A stretch of DNA of 64,000 nucleotides from positions 17,125 to 81,124 of the forward strand of contig NZ_MIPP01000013.1 of NCBI RefSeq assembly GCF_002095385.1. The letters are read 5' to 3'. Both the position numbers and the translations under genes were made by a program. This document shows positions 1 to 7,740 of this stretch, one piece after another. Each line of letters begins with the position of its first letter. Positions within the stretch are counted from its first letter, which is position 1. Origin of the DNA: Pantoea eucrina (lineage in GTDB: Bacteria > Pseudomonadota > Gammaproteobacteria > Enterobacterales > Enterobacteriaceae). Below the pieces are notes generated by a model that worked only from the letters and a program-made list of their open reading frames with translations, was not told the DNA's origin and did not search any database.

Positions 1-68
1 TTGAGGCAGGCAACTTCATCAGCCAGTGCCTGAGTGTCACGCGACGTTACGAAATCTTCATCACTCAT
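1..68 (-). CDS. yecF: YecF, DUF2594 family protein (5' end only)
   Basis: Only the first 22 codons lie in the window; the gene continues off the left edge. The start reads MSDEDFVTSRDTQALADEVA, which matches the acidic start and the A-(D/N)-E-V-(A/S)-C-L stretch of enterobacterial YecF. The ATG follows an AGGGAG ribosome site. In E. coli yecF sits next to uvrY and is divergent from it, as here. The function of the family is not established. Confidence 0.7.
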   Translation of the reverse strand, partial: MSDEDFVTSRDTQALADEVACL

Positions 69-128
69 CTTCAACTCCCTGGTGGTATCGATTTACACAG
101 ATTCTGTCTTTCCGTGCATAAAACAGAG

Positions 129-137
129 AGTATATCA
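129..137 (-). promoter_or_regulatory. Candidate extended -10 promoter of yecF
   Basis: On the minus strand the sequence TGATATACT fits an extended -10 element (TGnTATACT) about 60 bases upstream of the yecF ATG. No good -35 box is seen, which is usual for extended -10 promoters. Sequence match only. Confidence 0.4.
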
Positions 138-351
138 TAGGTTTGCTTTCTCATTCAGAGGCCAGAAAAATCATTATTCGATCCAGTTAAAGGCAGGGCA
201 GTGCAGACCGTTTTGGCTCGCCTGATACTTTTTCGGCTTAAAAAAAGAAAACAGGCAGATTTATTACAACATGCTGTTATTCAATGAAATGTTAAATAAA
301 AAAGCTGTTTAGTTTGCAGAAAATGGATTTTTTTCTGAAAAGATTTAATTA

Positions 352-367
352 TTTGATTTAGATCATT
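352..367. promoter_or_regulatory. CRP- or FNR-like palindrome upstream of uvrY
   Basis: TTTGATTTAGATCATT matches the CRP consensus TGTGATCTAGATCACA at 12 of 16 positions and contains TTGAT-N4-ATCAT, nine of ten informative bases of the FNR consensus. It lies about 100 bases before the uvrY start in a 400-base gene-free stretch (69-469) in which I see no other gene. Which of the two regulators binds, if either, cannot be told from sequence. Confidence 0.4.
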
Positions 368-469
368 GCGTCGCAGGTTGTTCTGGTATGTCTGATGTTC
401 AATGCGCATAAAAAACGCTAAGATTACGCTCTTTTTTAATTACCTTTCTAACCTGCGGAGTATGTCCCG

Positions 470-1129
470 TTGATCAGCCTGCTGCTTGTTGATGACCATG
501 AACTGGTACGTGCCGGTATTCGTCGCATTCTGGAAGATATCAAAGGACTGGTCATTGCCGGCGAAGCGGCGTGCGGAGAGGATGCAGTAAAATGGTGCCG
601 TCAGCACACGGTGAATGTCGTTCTGATGGACATGAATATGCCGGGTATCGGCGGACTGGAAGCGACGCGCAAAATTGTCCGCTACAACCCCGATATTCGC
701 ATCATTATGCTGACTATTCACACCGAAAACCCGCTGCCGGCCCGGGTAATGCAGGCGGGCGCCTCAGGCTATCTGAGCAAAGGCGCTGCGCCTCAGGAGG
801 TGGTCAGCGCCATTCGCGCCGTCCACGCTGGACAGCGCTATATCGCCTCAGATATCGCTCAGCAAATGGCGCTGAGCCAAATCGAGCCGCAGAAAGCGGA
901 ATCGCCCTTCAGTTGTTTGTCGGAACGGGAATTGCAGATTATGCTGATGATTACCCGGGGACAAAAAGTTACGGAGATATCCGAACAGTTGAACCTGAGC
1001 CCGAAAACCGTTAACAGCTACCGCTATCGTATGTTCAGTAAGCTAAACATCAGCGGTGATGTAGAGTTAACGCATCTGGCCATTCGTCATGGTCTGTTCA
1101 ACGCGGAGCCATTAATAAGTAGTGAGTGA
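470..1129 (+). CDS. uvrY: UvrY response regulator (BarA/UvrY, GacA family)
   Basis: Response regulator of the BarA-UvrY two-component system, which in relatives activates the csrB/csrC small RNAs. The receiver domain (1-120) has the acidic pair D8-D9, phospho-acceptor D54 in VLMDMNMPG and K104. A LuxR-type helix-turn-helix fills about 148-208 ([10 protein letters not shown] to [10 protein letters not shown]). At 219 residues it has family length. The start is TTG, chosen because [11 protein letters not shown] aligns with the family start and GGAG (457-460) lies nine bases upstream. The last codons overlap the GTG start of uvrC by eight bases, implying translational coupling. Confidence 0.96.
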   Translation: MISLLLVDDHELVRAGIRRILEDIKGLVIAGEAACGEDAVKWCRQHTVNVVLMDMNMPGIGGLEATRKIVRYNPDIRIIMLTIHTENPLPARVMQAGASGYLSKGAAPQEVVSAIRAVHAGQRYIASDIAQQMALSQIEPQKAESPFSCLSERELQIMLMITRGQKVTEISEQLNLSPKTVNSYRYRMFSKLNISGDVELTHLAIRHGLFNAEPLISSE

Positions 1130-2954
1130 ACTCTTTAATCCCAAAGCCTTTCTCAGCACCGTAACCAGCCAGCCTGGCGTCTACCGAATGTATGACGCGG
1201 CCGGTACGGTGATCTATGTCGGTAAAGCCAAAGACCTTAAAAAACGCCTCAGCAGCTACTTTCGTGCGCAGACTGGCAGCCGTAAAACGGATGTGCTGGT
1301 CAGTAATATTTGCAATATCGACGTTACGGTTACGCATACTGAGACCGAAGCGCTGCTGCTGGAGCATAACTACATCAAGCTTTACCAGCCGCGCTATAAC
1401 GTGCTGCTGCGCGATGATAAATCGTACCCATATATTTTTCTCAGCGGTGATACACACCCCCGGCTGGCGATGCATCGCGGTGCCAAACACGCCAAAGGTG
1501 AATATTTCGGTCCGTTTCCGAATGGCTACGCGGTACGCGAGACGCTCGGCCTGCTGCAGAAAGTCTTTCCTATTCGCCAGTGCGAGAACAGCGTCTACCG
1601 CAATCGCTCGCGTCCCTGTTTGCAGTATCAGATTGGACGCTGCCTCGGTCCGTGCGTAGCCGGTCTGGTCAGCGAAGAGGAGTATGCCCGGCAGACAGAC
1701 TATGTGCGGCTGTTTCTGGCCGGTAAAGATGATCAGGTCATCAACCAGCTGGTAGTGCATATGGAGGCGGCAAGTCAGGGATTGCGTTTTGAAGAGGCGG
1801 GGCGGCTGCGCGATCAGATTCAGGCCGTACGCCGCATTACTGAAAAACAGTTTGTCTCAAATCAGGGTGACGATCTTGATGTCATGGGCGTGGCCTATGA
1901 TGCGGGCATGGCCTGTCTGCACGTGCTGTTTATCCGCCAGGGGAAAGTACTGGGAAGCCGCAGCTATTTCCCCAAAGTCCCGCCTGACACTGAGCTGACG
2001 GAAGTGGTGCAGACCTTTGTCGGGCAGTTTTATCTGCAGGGAAGCGAGGCGCGCACCCTGCCCGGAGAGATCCTGCTGGATTTTAACCTGGCAGAACGCA
2101 ACCTGCTGGCTGAATCACTCAGTACGCTGGCTGGTCGCAAAGTCAATATACAGACCAAGCCGCGCGGCGATCGGGCACGCTATCTCAAGCTGGCGCGCAC
2201 CAACGCGGCAACGGCGCTGACCACTAAGCTGTCGCAGCACTCCACTATTCAGCAGCGGCTTGCCGCGCTGGCTTCCTGGCTGAAGCTGGAGAGCATTCAG
2301 CGCATGGAGTGTTTTGATATCAGCCATACCATGGGTGAGCAGACTATCGCCTCCTGCGTGGTGTTTAATCAGGATGGCCCGCTGCGTTCTGATTACCGGC
2401 GTTACAATATCGAGGGGATCACGCCGGGCGACGATTACGCGGCGATGAATCAGGTGCTGCGCCGCCGTTATGGCAAAGCGCTGGAGCAGGATAAAATTCC
2501 GGATGTCATTTTGATTGATGGCGGTAAGGGTCAGCTGGCGCAGGCGAAAGAGGTATTTGCGGAACTGGATGTCAGCTGGGATAAACAGCACCCGATTCTG
2601 CTTGGTGTCGCTAAAGGCAGCGATCGCAAGGCGGGACTGGAGACGCTGTTTTTTGAAGCGGAAGGTGAGGGCGTTTCTCTGCCGCCGGATTCGCCAGCCC
2701 TGCATGTCATTCAGCATATTCGTGATGATGCTCACAATCATGCAATTTCAGGCCACCGTAAAAAACGCGCCAAAGTGAAGAACACCAGCGCGCTGGAAAG
2801 TATTGAAGGCATCGGACCTAAACGGCGTCAGCAGCTGCTGAAGTATATGGGAGGCCTGCAGCCGCTGATGAACGCCAGCGTGGATGAAATCGCCCGCGTG
2901 CCCGGTATCTCCTTTGCCCTGGCTGAAAAAATATACCACTCGCTGAAACACTAA
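1122..2954 (+). CDS. uvrC: Excinuclease ABC subunit C
   Basis: UvrC makes both incisions around a lesion in the UvrABC nucleotide-excision repair complex. The 610-residue product has the GIY-YIG nuclease domain at the N terminus ([22 protein letters not shown], about 19-100), the UVR motif that contacts UvrB (about 204-240, [11 protein letters not shown]), the RNase H-like 5' nuclease domain ([25 protein letters not shown]) and a tandem helix-hairpin-helix at the C terminus ([14 protein letters not shown]). Length equals that of E. coli UvrC. GTG start inside the end of uvrY, as in relatives. Confidence 0.98.
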   Translation: MSELFNPKAFLSTVTSQPGVYRMYDAAGTVIYVGKAKDLKKRLSSYFRAQTGSRKTDVLVSNICNIDVTVTHTETEALLLEHNYIKLYQPRYNVLLRDDKSYPYIFLSGDTHPRLAMHRGAKHAKGEYFGPFPNGYAVRETLGLLQKVFPIRQCENSVYRNRSRPCLQYQIGRCLGPCVAGLVSEEEYARQTDYVRLFLAGKDDQVINQLVVHMEAASQGLRFEEAGRLRDQIQAVRRITEKQFVSNQGDDLDVMGVAYDAGMACLHVLFIRQGKVLGSRSYFPKVPPDTELTEVVQTFVGQFYLQGSEARTLPGEILLDFNLAERNLLAESLSTLAGRKVNIQTKPRGDRARYLKLARTNAATALTTKLSQHSTIQQRLAALASWLKLESIQRMECFDISHTMGEQTIASCVVFNQDGPLRSDYRRYNIEGITPGDDYAAMNQVLRRRYGKALEQDKIPDVILIDGGKGQLAQAKEVFAELDVSWDKQHPILLGVAKGSDRKAGLETLFFEAEGEGVSLPPDSPALHVIQHIRDDAHNHAISGHRKKRAKVKNTSALESIEGIGPKRRQQLLKYMGGLQPLMNASVDEIARVPGISFALAEKIYHSLKH

Positions 2955-3022
2955 CATTGAAACAGGGGGGGCAATGTAGGAACATACGTTAAACCCTACA
3001 CACACCAGACAGTTACTGGCAT

Positions 3023-3571
3023 ATGCAATATAACATCCCAACGTGTCTTACCCTGTTTCGCGTTTTTTTGATTCCTTTTTTTGTACTGGCGTTCTACCTG
3101 CCGTTTTACTGGGCGCCTTTTGCGACAGCGCTGATTTTTGTTATTGCCGCCATAACGGACTGGTTTGACGGCTTTCTGGCGCGTCGCTGGAAACAAACCA
3201 CGCGCTTTGGTGCATTTCTCGATCCGGTGGCTGATAAGGTCATGGTCGCTATGGCGCTGGTGCTGGTTGCGGAATATTTCCACGCGTGGTGGATAACCCT
3301 GCCTGCTGCCACCATGATCGCCCGCGAGATTATTATCTCTGCGCTGCGTGAATGGATGGCGGAAATTGGCAAGCGCAGCAGCGTTGCCGTCTCATGGATT
3401 GGTAAAGTCAAAACCACGGCGCAGATGCTCTCACTGGTTGCGCTGCTGTGGCGTCCTGATGCTACGGTAGTAGGCGTTGGCGTGGTCGCACTCTATATCG
3501 CGGCAGTGCTGACATTCTGGTCGATGTTTCAGTATCTGAGCGCAGCACGCGGCGATCTGCTCGATAGCTGA
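3023..3571 (+). CDS. pgsA: CDP-diacylglycerol--glycerol-3-phosphate 3-phosphatidyltransferase
   Basis: Integral membrane enzyme that makes phosphatidylglycerol phosphate from CDP-diacylglycerol and glycerol-3-phosphate, the committed step to phosphatidylglycerol and cardiolipin. The CDP-alcohol phosphotransferase signature D-x2-DG-x2-AR-x8-G-x3-D-x3-D is complete at residues 46-71. Several hydrophobic segments follow over 182 residues, the normal length. It lies downstream of uvrC and upstream of the tRNA operon, the standard enterobacterial order. Confidence 0.97.
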   Translation: MQYNIPTCLTLFRVFLIPFFVLAFYLPFYWAPFATALIFVIAAITDWFDGFLARRWKQTTRFGAFLDPVADKVMVAMALVLVAEYFHAWWITLPAATMIAREIIISALREWMAEIGKRSSVAVSWIGKVKTTAQMLSLVALLWRPDATVVGVGVVALYIAAVLTFWSMFQYLSAARGDLLDS

Positions 3572-3620
3572 TCGATACGATTCAAAAAGCAGCAAACAGA
3601 CGCAGTGGGTGATAATTTTA

Positions 3621-3648
3621 TTGACTCACTGCGTGAGATAAGTAGAAT
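3621..3648 (+). promoter_or_regulatory. Promoter of the Gly-Cys-Leu tRNA operon
   Basis: TTGACT and TAGAAT separated by 16 bases, about 75 bases before the first tRNA. The GC-containing stretch after the -10 is compatible with stringent control (inference). Confidence 0.6.
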
Positions 3649-3720
3649 GCATCGCATCGAACGGCAGCACAGCTGCAAGAAGCTGAATAAAAACAGCAAG
3701 TTCGGTAAAGCAGCAGTTAT

Positions 3721-3796
<76 letters not shown>

Positions 3797-3838
3797 GTTT
3801 CAGCAATGGGTCACTGACCGGTTGCACATCAGAATAAA

Positions 3839-3912
3839 GGCGCGTTGGCAGAGTGGCCATGCAACGGATTGCAAATCCGTCTACCTCGGTTCGACTCCGG
3901 GACGCGCCTCCA
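3839..3912 (+). tRNA. cysT: tRNA-Cys (anticodon GCA)
   Basis: A 74-base tRNA with acceptor GGCGCGT paired to ACGCGCC, anticodon loop ATTGCAAAT, T loop GTTCGACTC and genomic TCCA at the 3' end. Second gene of the operon. Confidence 0.97.
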
Positions 3913-3923
3913 GTTTATACCCT

Positions 3924-4009
3924 GCCCGGGTGGTGAAATCGGTAGACACAAGGGATTTAAAATCCCTCGGCTTATGGTCGTGCGGGTTCAAGTCCCGCCC
4001 CGGGCACCA
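3924..4009 (+). tRNA. leuZ: tRNA-Leu (anticodon TAA)
   Basis: An 86-base class II tRNA with a long variable arm after the anticodon loop ATTTAAAAT, acceptor GCCCGGG paired with CCCGGGC, and encoded ACCA. Third gene of the operon. Confidence 0.97.
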
Positions 4010-4050
4010 TACAAAACACCGAATTAAAAAAGCACTATAAGTAATGTCGT

Positions 4051-4073
4051 AACCGCCTTCAGGCGGTTTTTTT
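4051..4073 (+). terminator. Rho-independent terminator of the tRNA operon
   Basis: AACCGCC-TTCA-GGCGGTT followed by a run of seven T, 40 bases after the tRNA-Leu. Confidence 0.88.
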
Positions 4074-4470
4074 GTGTCTGCTGTTTTTCATTCCTGACGC
4101 CCCACCGTGCGTGCCTGCATAACCAATCCCAAATCATAATACCTGGATAACAGCCGTTTTGATCTTTCACTGCAAAACAGAACCTGCGCAGGTGACATGA
4201 TTCATGTTTTTCCTGCGATTAATTGATAAAGCGCCGGGCAGGTGCTGGCAACGCTGCATAGCGTAGTTAATGGTCGATTTATGAAAGTTGTTCTTCAAAA
4301 GCCGCATCTATACTTTTTGCCGCATCGCGGATTTCGGGCAAACCAGTCATCCACCTTATCGATAAACCCAATTTTTCCGGATTTTCACGTCAGAAGTCTG
4401 CGCTTTAAAATGTGATTGCTGCTGCCGGAAGGGATCCCGGCGCGAAGCCAGTAAAGATATGGAGATTACT
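4074..4470. other. Gene-free stretch upstream of the toxin-like gene
   Basis: About 400 bases without a credible coding region or RNA. Composition is more AT-rich than the flanking core genes. I looked for an HrpL-type box or other clear promoter and found none I would defend. No repeat of the tRNA-Leu 3' end and no integrase is present. Confidence 0.5.
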
Positions 4471-7104
4471 ATGTTTACTATTAACAAAGCATCGGCGCAG
4501 TCTGTTCCTGTTGCTCAGCCTCCGGCAGATGCCACTGCACCAGAGGACTGTGTATCTCTGGACTCATTCTTTAGCGATCCCTATGTCATAGAGCACCTGG
4601 CGCTGGCGGCGACGCTGAAAAAAAACCAGTCGGGAACGCTGTTAAGCAATATTTTTAATAAGCGGGATGTCTGTTTTGATTCTGAACAGAAAATAAGAGA
4701 CGCCGATTACGCTATAAAAGATGGGTTTCTGTATCGTGCCCACTATGCGGATCCGCATACTGTGACGAGCGCGGGGGTAACCCGCAATACGCAGGAAAAC
4801 GAGGAGGAATGTTTTGATGATTATCTGGCAAAGTTGTTTGAGCATACTGCCGGGCACAGCAGCCAGGGAGCCATATTATCTTTCAGTAGCCATGAGAAAA
4901 CAGCTAAAAAATTTATGGCAGAAGGGAAACTCCTCCTCAAAGTAGATGCTGATAGTGAGGCGGATAAAAACGAGTTTATTTCCGTACCACAACTGATTCT
5001 GCAGCATGGCGGGCGATTGCTCAAAACAGGAAAGATAGACAAGCTAACGCTGCTTTCTGCTCTCGATCAGCTCAACAACAGAGAGCGTGAGTTTTTTTAT
5101 ATTGGTAAACCTCATGGCTATCGATATGGCGAATTACCCCCGTATAAACTGGCTTTTGGTGAAGCGGCGCAGCCGGTTACTACGCATGTTGCGGCCCGTG
5201 ACCAGGAGCCTGTTGCGGCAGCCGTGGTGCTCAGAGAAGATAAAACCGGCGTAGCCCGCGATCGTATCTGCTATCCGGGAGTCAGCAGTTGCCTTACGAT
5301 TACTTTCAGACATGAAAATTTTTTAGCAGGAGCGCACTTAACAATAGCCGCAGATAAGAACGCCCTTAAAGATGTACTGAAAGAAATAAAAGCGCTTAAC
5401 CCGAATAAACCCATTGAGATTATTGTCGCTTCTCCATTTTCTGTTTATAAAATCGGCGTGTCTGATAAAGAGTTAAATACCCGCTCAAAGTTAAAAAAAA
5501 TCATAGGCAGGATTTTTCCGGATACGTCAATCCGGTTGGTTGACACCTCCGATATACGGTTGTCCCATATTCTGGTCAGTAAAAATAGCCTTGAGTACGT
5601 AAACGAAAGCAACTTCAGAGTTATCGGCAACCATTGTCCCGATGCGTCAGCCTTCGCAAAATCCGCTGAAACCGCTGAAACCGCTGAAACCGCTGAAACC
5701 GTCTTGCCAAACAGACTGACGCCCTTAGCCTCACTGGCGAGCAGCAGCAGTGGTGCGGTAACGCGCTCAGCACTGAGCACCTGGCTAAAGGAAACTGAAT
5801 TACCCTCCCGCAGCAGTGAAGAACAGGTATTAAAGGATTTAAAAGAGGCTGGCTTTGCGGTCACCGCTTCTCAGCTGAAAAAGGCCTGGTCCGATGCACT
5901 GCCGGTCGGCCATGCTGGTTTCGCCTCAGCGCCGGATAACCCCTCTTCTGAGATCGCCTCACCTGAAATAAAGAAATTACGCTCAATCAGAACCCTGACA
6001 ACGCTGAAACATCAGCACGGAATGTCGAACCAGGATCGGCAGCGCGAACTCAATGCCCTGCTTAAATTGGGTCCGCAGCTGGCTGATGTGGCGCGCCATC
6101 CGGGTAAAGAGATGCTTGAGACTATTTTAGATAAAGATATTTCCCCTGCCGGCTATTCACAAATGAGCAGTGAGTTCAGCCAGGCTCTGGCGACGGATTA
6201 CTTTGAGACACTAGACGATACCCTTAAAAGTGAAGAAAACCCGACAGGCGACCCACCCCTGGCCTCAATGCTCAACCCGCTAAAGGATCATCTGCTGGAA
6301 AACCGTGGTCAGCAAAATATGCACCCCTGGAATGATGGGTTAATCCGCACTTTGAGTACGGCAGGAAAGGGTGCGCAGGCTCAGCGAGCTGCGCGCGCAT
6401 TATCTGCGGAGCTGGAGCGGGATCCTGACATTGGCACGGCATGGAAGCCCGGATCGTCTGCAGCGCCATCGCCTGAAGCTGAGCGCATCAGAGAAAAGTT
6501 GACCCAGCTGAGCACTCGTGAAGGTTTTATACAGAAAGAGCAGAGGCTGACCGGGCTTCTTTCGCGACGAGACAGGAATATTCAGCAGGACAGAGAAAGG
6601 CTGGCACTTAAGGCAGCAGCAGATCGGGCAAAACGCAGGGAAGCGGACCGCCAGGCGTGGAACGCCTTCAATCGCCACGTTGATAATATGGTTGCCGGGG
6701 GGCAGGATCTCAGGGCCAGACATGCCCGTGAGAGAAGCGAAATCGATGCCCGTGTCAGCCGGGATTATCATGCCCGCATGGATGCCTGGCAGAGTACAAG
6801 AGAAGAGATGGGGAAGAAAATGCAGGCCATACTGCAAGCGCTGGCAGCCAAATCCGGAACGGCTGCAGCGCGTAAGACGAGTGTGCCGGCTAATCTGGGG
6901 CCGATTATCAGTACGGCAGACCGGTTAAGAAATGAAGCTGACGCTGCTATTACGGCTTTCACCTGGGCTCTGCAGAAAAATCTCACTGAGGGAGAGCTAA
7001 AGCAACGTCTGACTGACATGGAGAGGGTTACTGAAAAGCTGGTTGCTGAAGAGCAGCACCTGTTCAATCAGGTAGCAGGCCTGATAGAAAAAAGGTATCC
7101 GTAG
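4471..7104 (+). CDS. Large toxin/effector-like protein with putative ADP-ribosyltransferase domain
   Basis: Unrecognised 877-residue protein without signal peptide or membrane segment. Residues about 85-225 carry features of the cholera/pertussis ADP-ribosyltransferase class: LYRA (R89), the strand motif S137-F-S139-S, and E205-R-E207 followed by FFYIGKP, like the E-x-E turn of cholera toxin. Residues about 265-375 form an alpha/beta stretch with C274 and H289, 15 residues apart as in CNF-type deamidases (weak inference). A four-copy AET repeat (about 398-410) links this to a highly charged helical, probably coiled-coil C-terminal half. I prefer the ATG at 4471, since GGAG lies six to seven bases before it; an ATG at 4459 is possible. 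The gene is AT-richer than its neighbours, follows a tRNA cluster and is probably acquired. An open -1 frame continues past the stop. Confidence 0.6.
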   Translation: MFTINKASAQSVPVAQPPADATAPEDCVSLDSFFSDPYVIEHLALAATLKKNQSGTLLSNIFNKRDVCFDSEQKIRDADYAIKDGFLYRAHYADPHTVTSAGVTRNTQENEEECFDDYLAKLFEHTAGHSSQGAILSFSSHEKTAKKFMAEGKLLLKVDADSEADKNEFISVPQLILQHGGRLLKTGKIDKLTLLSALDQLNNREREFFYIGKPHGYRYGELPPYKLAFGEAAQPVTTHVAARDQEPVAAAVVLREDKTGVARDRICYPGVSSCLTITFRHENFLAGAHLTIAADKNALKDVLKEIKALNPNKPIEIIVASPFSVYKIGVSDKELNTRSKLKKIIGRIFPDTSIRLVDTSDIRLSHILVSKNSLEYVNESNFRVIGNHCPDASAFAKSAETAETAETAETVLPNRLTPLASLASSSSGAVTRSALSTWLKETELPSRSSEEQVLKDLKEAGFAVTASQLKKAWSDALPVGHAGFASAPDNPSSEIASPEIKKLRSIRTLTTLKHQHGMSNQDRQRELNALLKLGPQLADVARHPGKEMLETILDKDISPAGYSQMSSEFSQALATDYFETLDDTLKSEENPTGDPPLASMLNPLKDHLLENRGQQNMHPWNDGLIRTLSTAGKGAQAQRAARALSAELERDPDIGTAWKPGSSAAPSPEAERIREKLTQLSTREGFIQKEQRLTGLLSRRDRNIQQDRERLALKAAADRAKRREADRQAWNAFNRHVDNMVAGGQDLRARHARERSEIDARVSRDYHARMDAWQSTREEMGKKMQAILQALAAKSGTAAARKTSVPANLGPIISTADRLRNEADAAITAFTWALQKNLTEGELKQRLTDMERVTEKLVAEEQHLFNQVAGLIEKRYP
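5665..5700 (+). repeat. Four-copy 9-bp tandem repeat inside the toxin-like gene
   Basis: GCTGAAACC occurs four times without interruption, encoding Ala-Glu-Thr four times. Unit length is a multiple of three, so copy-number change would keep the frame and alter only linker length between the putative catalytic part and the helical half. Confidence 0.9.
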
Positions 7105-7292
7105 CGCGACCGGATGAGAGAGAAGTAGATACGTTGTTAGGCCAATTAGCTCAGGAAGTCATGACAGAGCGTCTCCCTGATATTAACCGGACTCACGGGC
7201 TTCAGGACCTGTCATCGGAGAGAAGAGCTGAGAGAGAGCCGCAAAAAATAGCCCTGGCGCGGTCTGCTTATGACAAAGTCGGCAAAGAGTAA
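7105..7292 (+). other. Probable displaced C-terminal end of the toxin-like gene (-1 frame)
   Basis: In the -1 frame a reading frame is open from 7035 to the TAA at 7290-7292. Past the annotated stop it encodes about 60 charged residues of the same style as the upstream helical region (DTLLGQLAQEVMTERLPDIN and so on). A run of six A at 7088-7093 lies where the frames would join; one more A would give a 940-residue protein. A separate 44-residue ORF from the ATG at 7159 is possible but has no good ribosome site. Confidence 0.5.
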
Positions 7293-7393
7293 AGCTAACA
7301 GCTAACCCCGATTTCATACGCGGAATGTCAGCAAAGAGAGCCTGTCAATACCCCGAATGGGCAATAACTACCCGGCGCAGCGGGTAGCGAAAA

Positions 7394-7564
7394 TTAACCC
7401 TGCGGCTGGCCGACCGGGCCTTCGCCTTCGCTGGCGCCTGGCACCGGCTGGTTACTTGGCGCGTGCGGACGACCGTCGGCACCCACGGCATCACTATGCT
7501 GCATGCAGCCTGCCAGTGAAAAAAGCGTAACCGCTACCAGACCTGCTTTCATAATCCACGACAT
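7394..7564 (-). CDS. Small lipoprotein, 56 residues
   Basis: Starts MSWIMKAGLVAVTLFSLAGC: a lipoprotein signal peptide with lipobox L-A-G-C and lipidated Cys at 20. The mature part is about 36 residues, rich in Gly, Pro and Ser. The ribosome site AAGGGG lies seven bases before the ATG. It stands alone between the toxin-like gene and the SulP gene; a weak hairpin (7370-7389) lies after its stop. Function unknown. Confidence 0.7.
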   Translation of the reverse strand: MSWIMKAGLVAVTLFSLAGCMQHSDAVGADGRPHAPSNQPVPGASEGEGPVGQPQG

Positions 7565-7740
7565 ACAATCCCCTTAATAAACTGCTTTTATACGCCTGCC
7601 AATCAGCGCGTTGCGCCGTTAAGCAAAGCCGCTGAAGGGCTAACTTGCAAGCGAAACGGGAGATTTAAGACATAAGGACGGGCAGAAACAGCGCGGAGCG
7701 CGCGGGCAGGGCGCTCAGAGGCGCCCTGCTGACAGGCGGA

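Noticed and set aside
462..473. Three-codon upstream ORF controlling uvrY translation
   Set aside because: Its ATG lies one base after the GGAG, too close for normal initiation; the same GGAG is well spaced for the TTG start.
4330..4365. HrpL-type promoter for the toxin-like gene (CCACCTTA with a GGATTT 16 bases upstream)
   Set aside because: Only three of six -35 bases match GGAACC; too weak to claim type III regulation.
7087..7097. Programmed -1 frameshift site in the toxin-like gene
   Set aside because: The zero-frame codons are GAA AAA AGG, not an X-XXY-YYZ heptamer, and A6 is short for transcript slippage. An indel error is simpler given the other frameshifts.
3924..7300. Genomic island integrated at tRNA-Leu
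   Set aside because: The accessory gene follows the tRNA cluster, but there is no integrase and no repeat of the tRNA 3' end (attR) before or after it.
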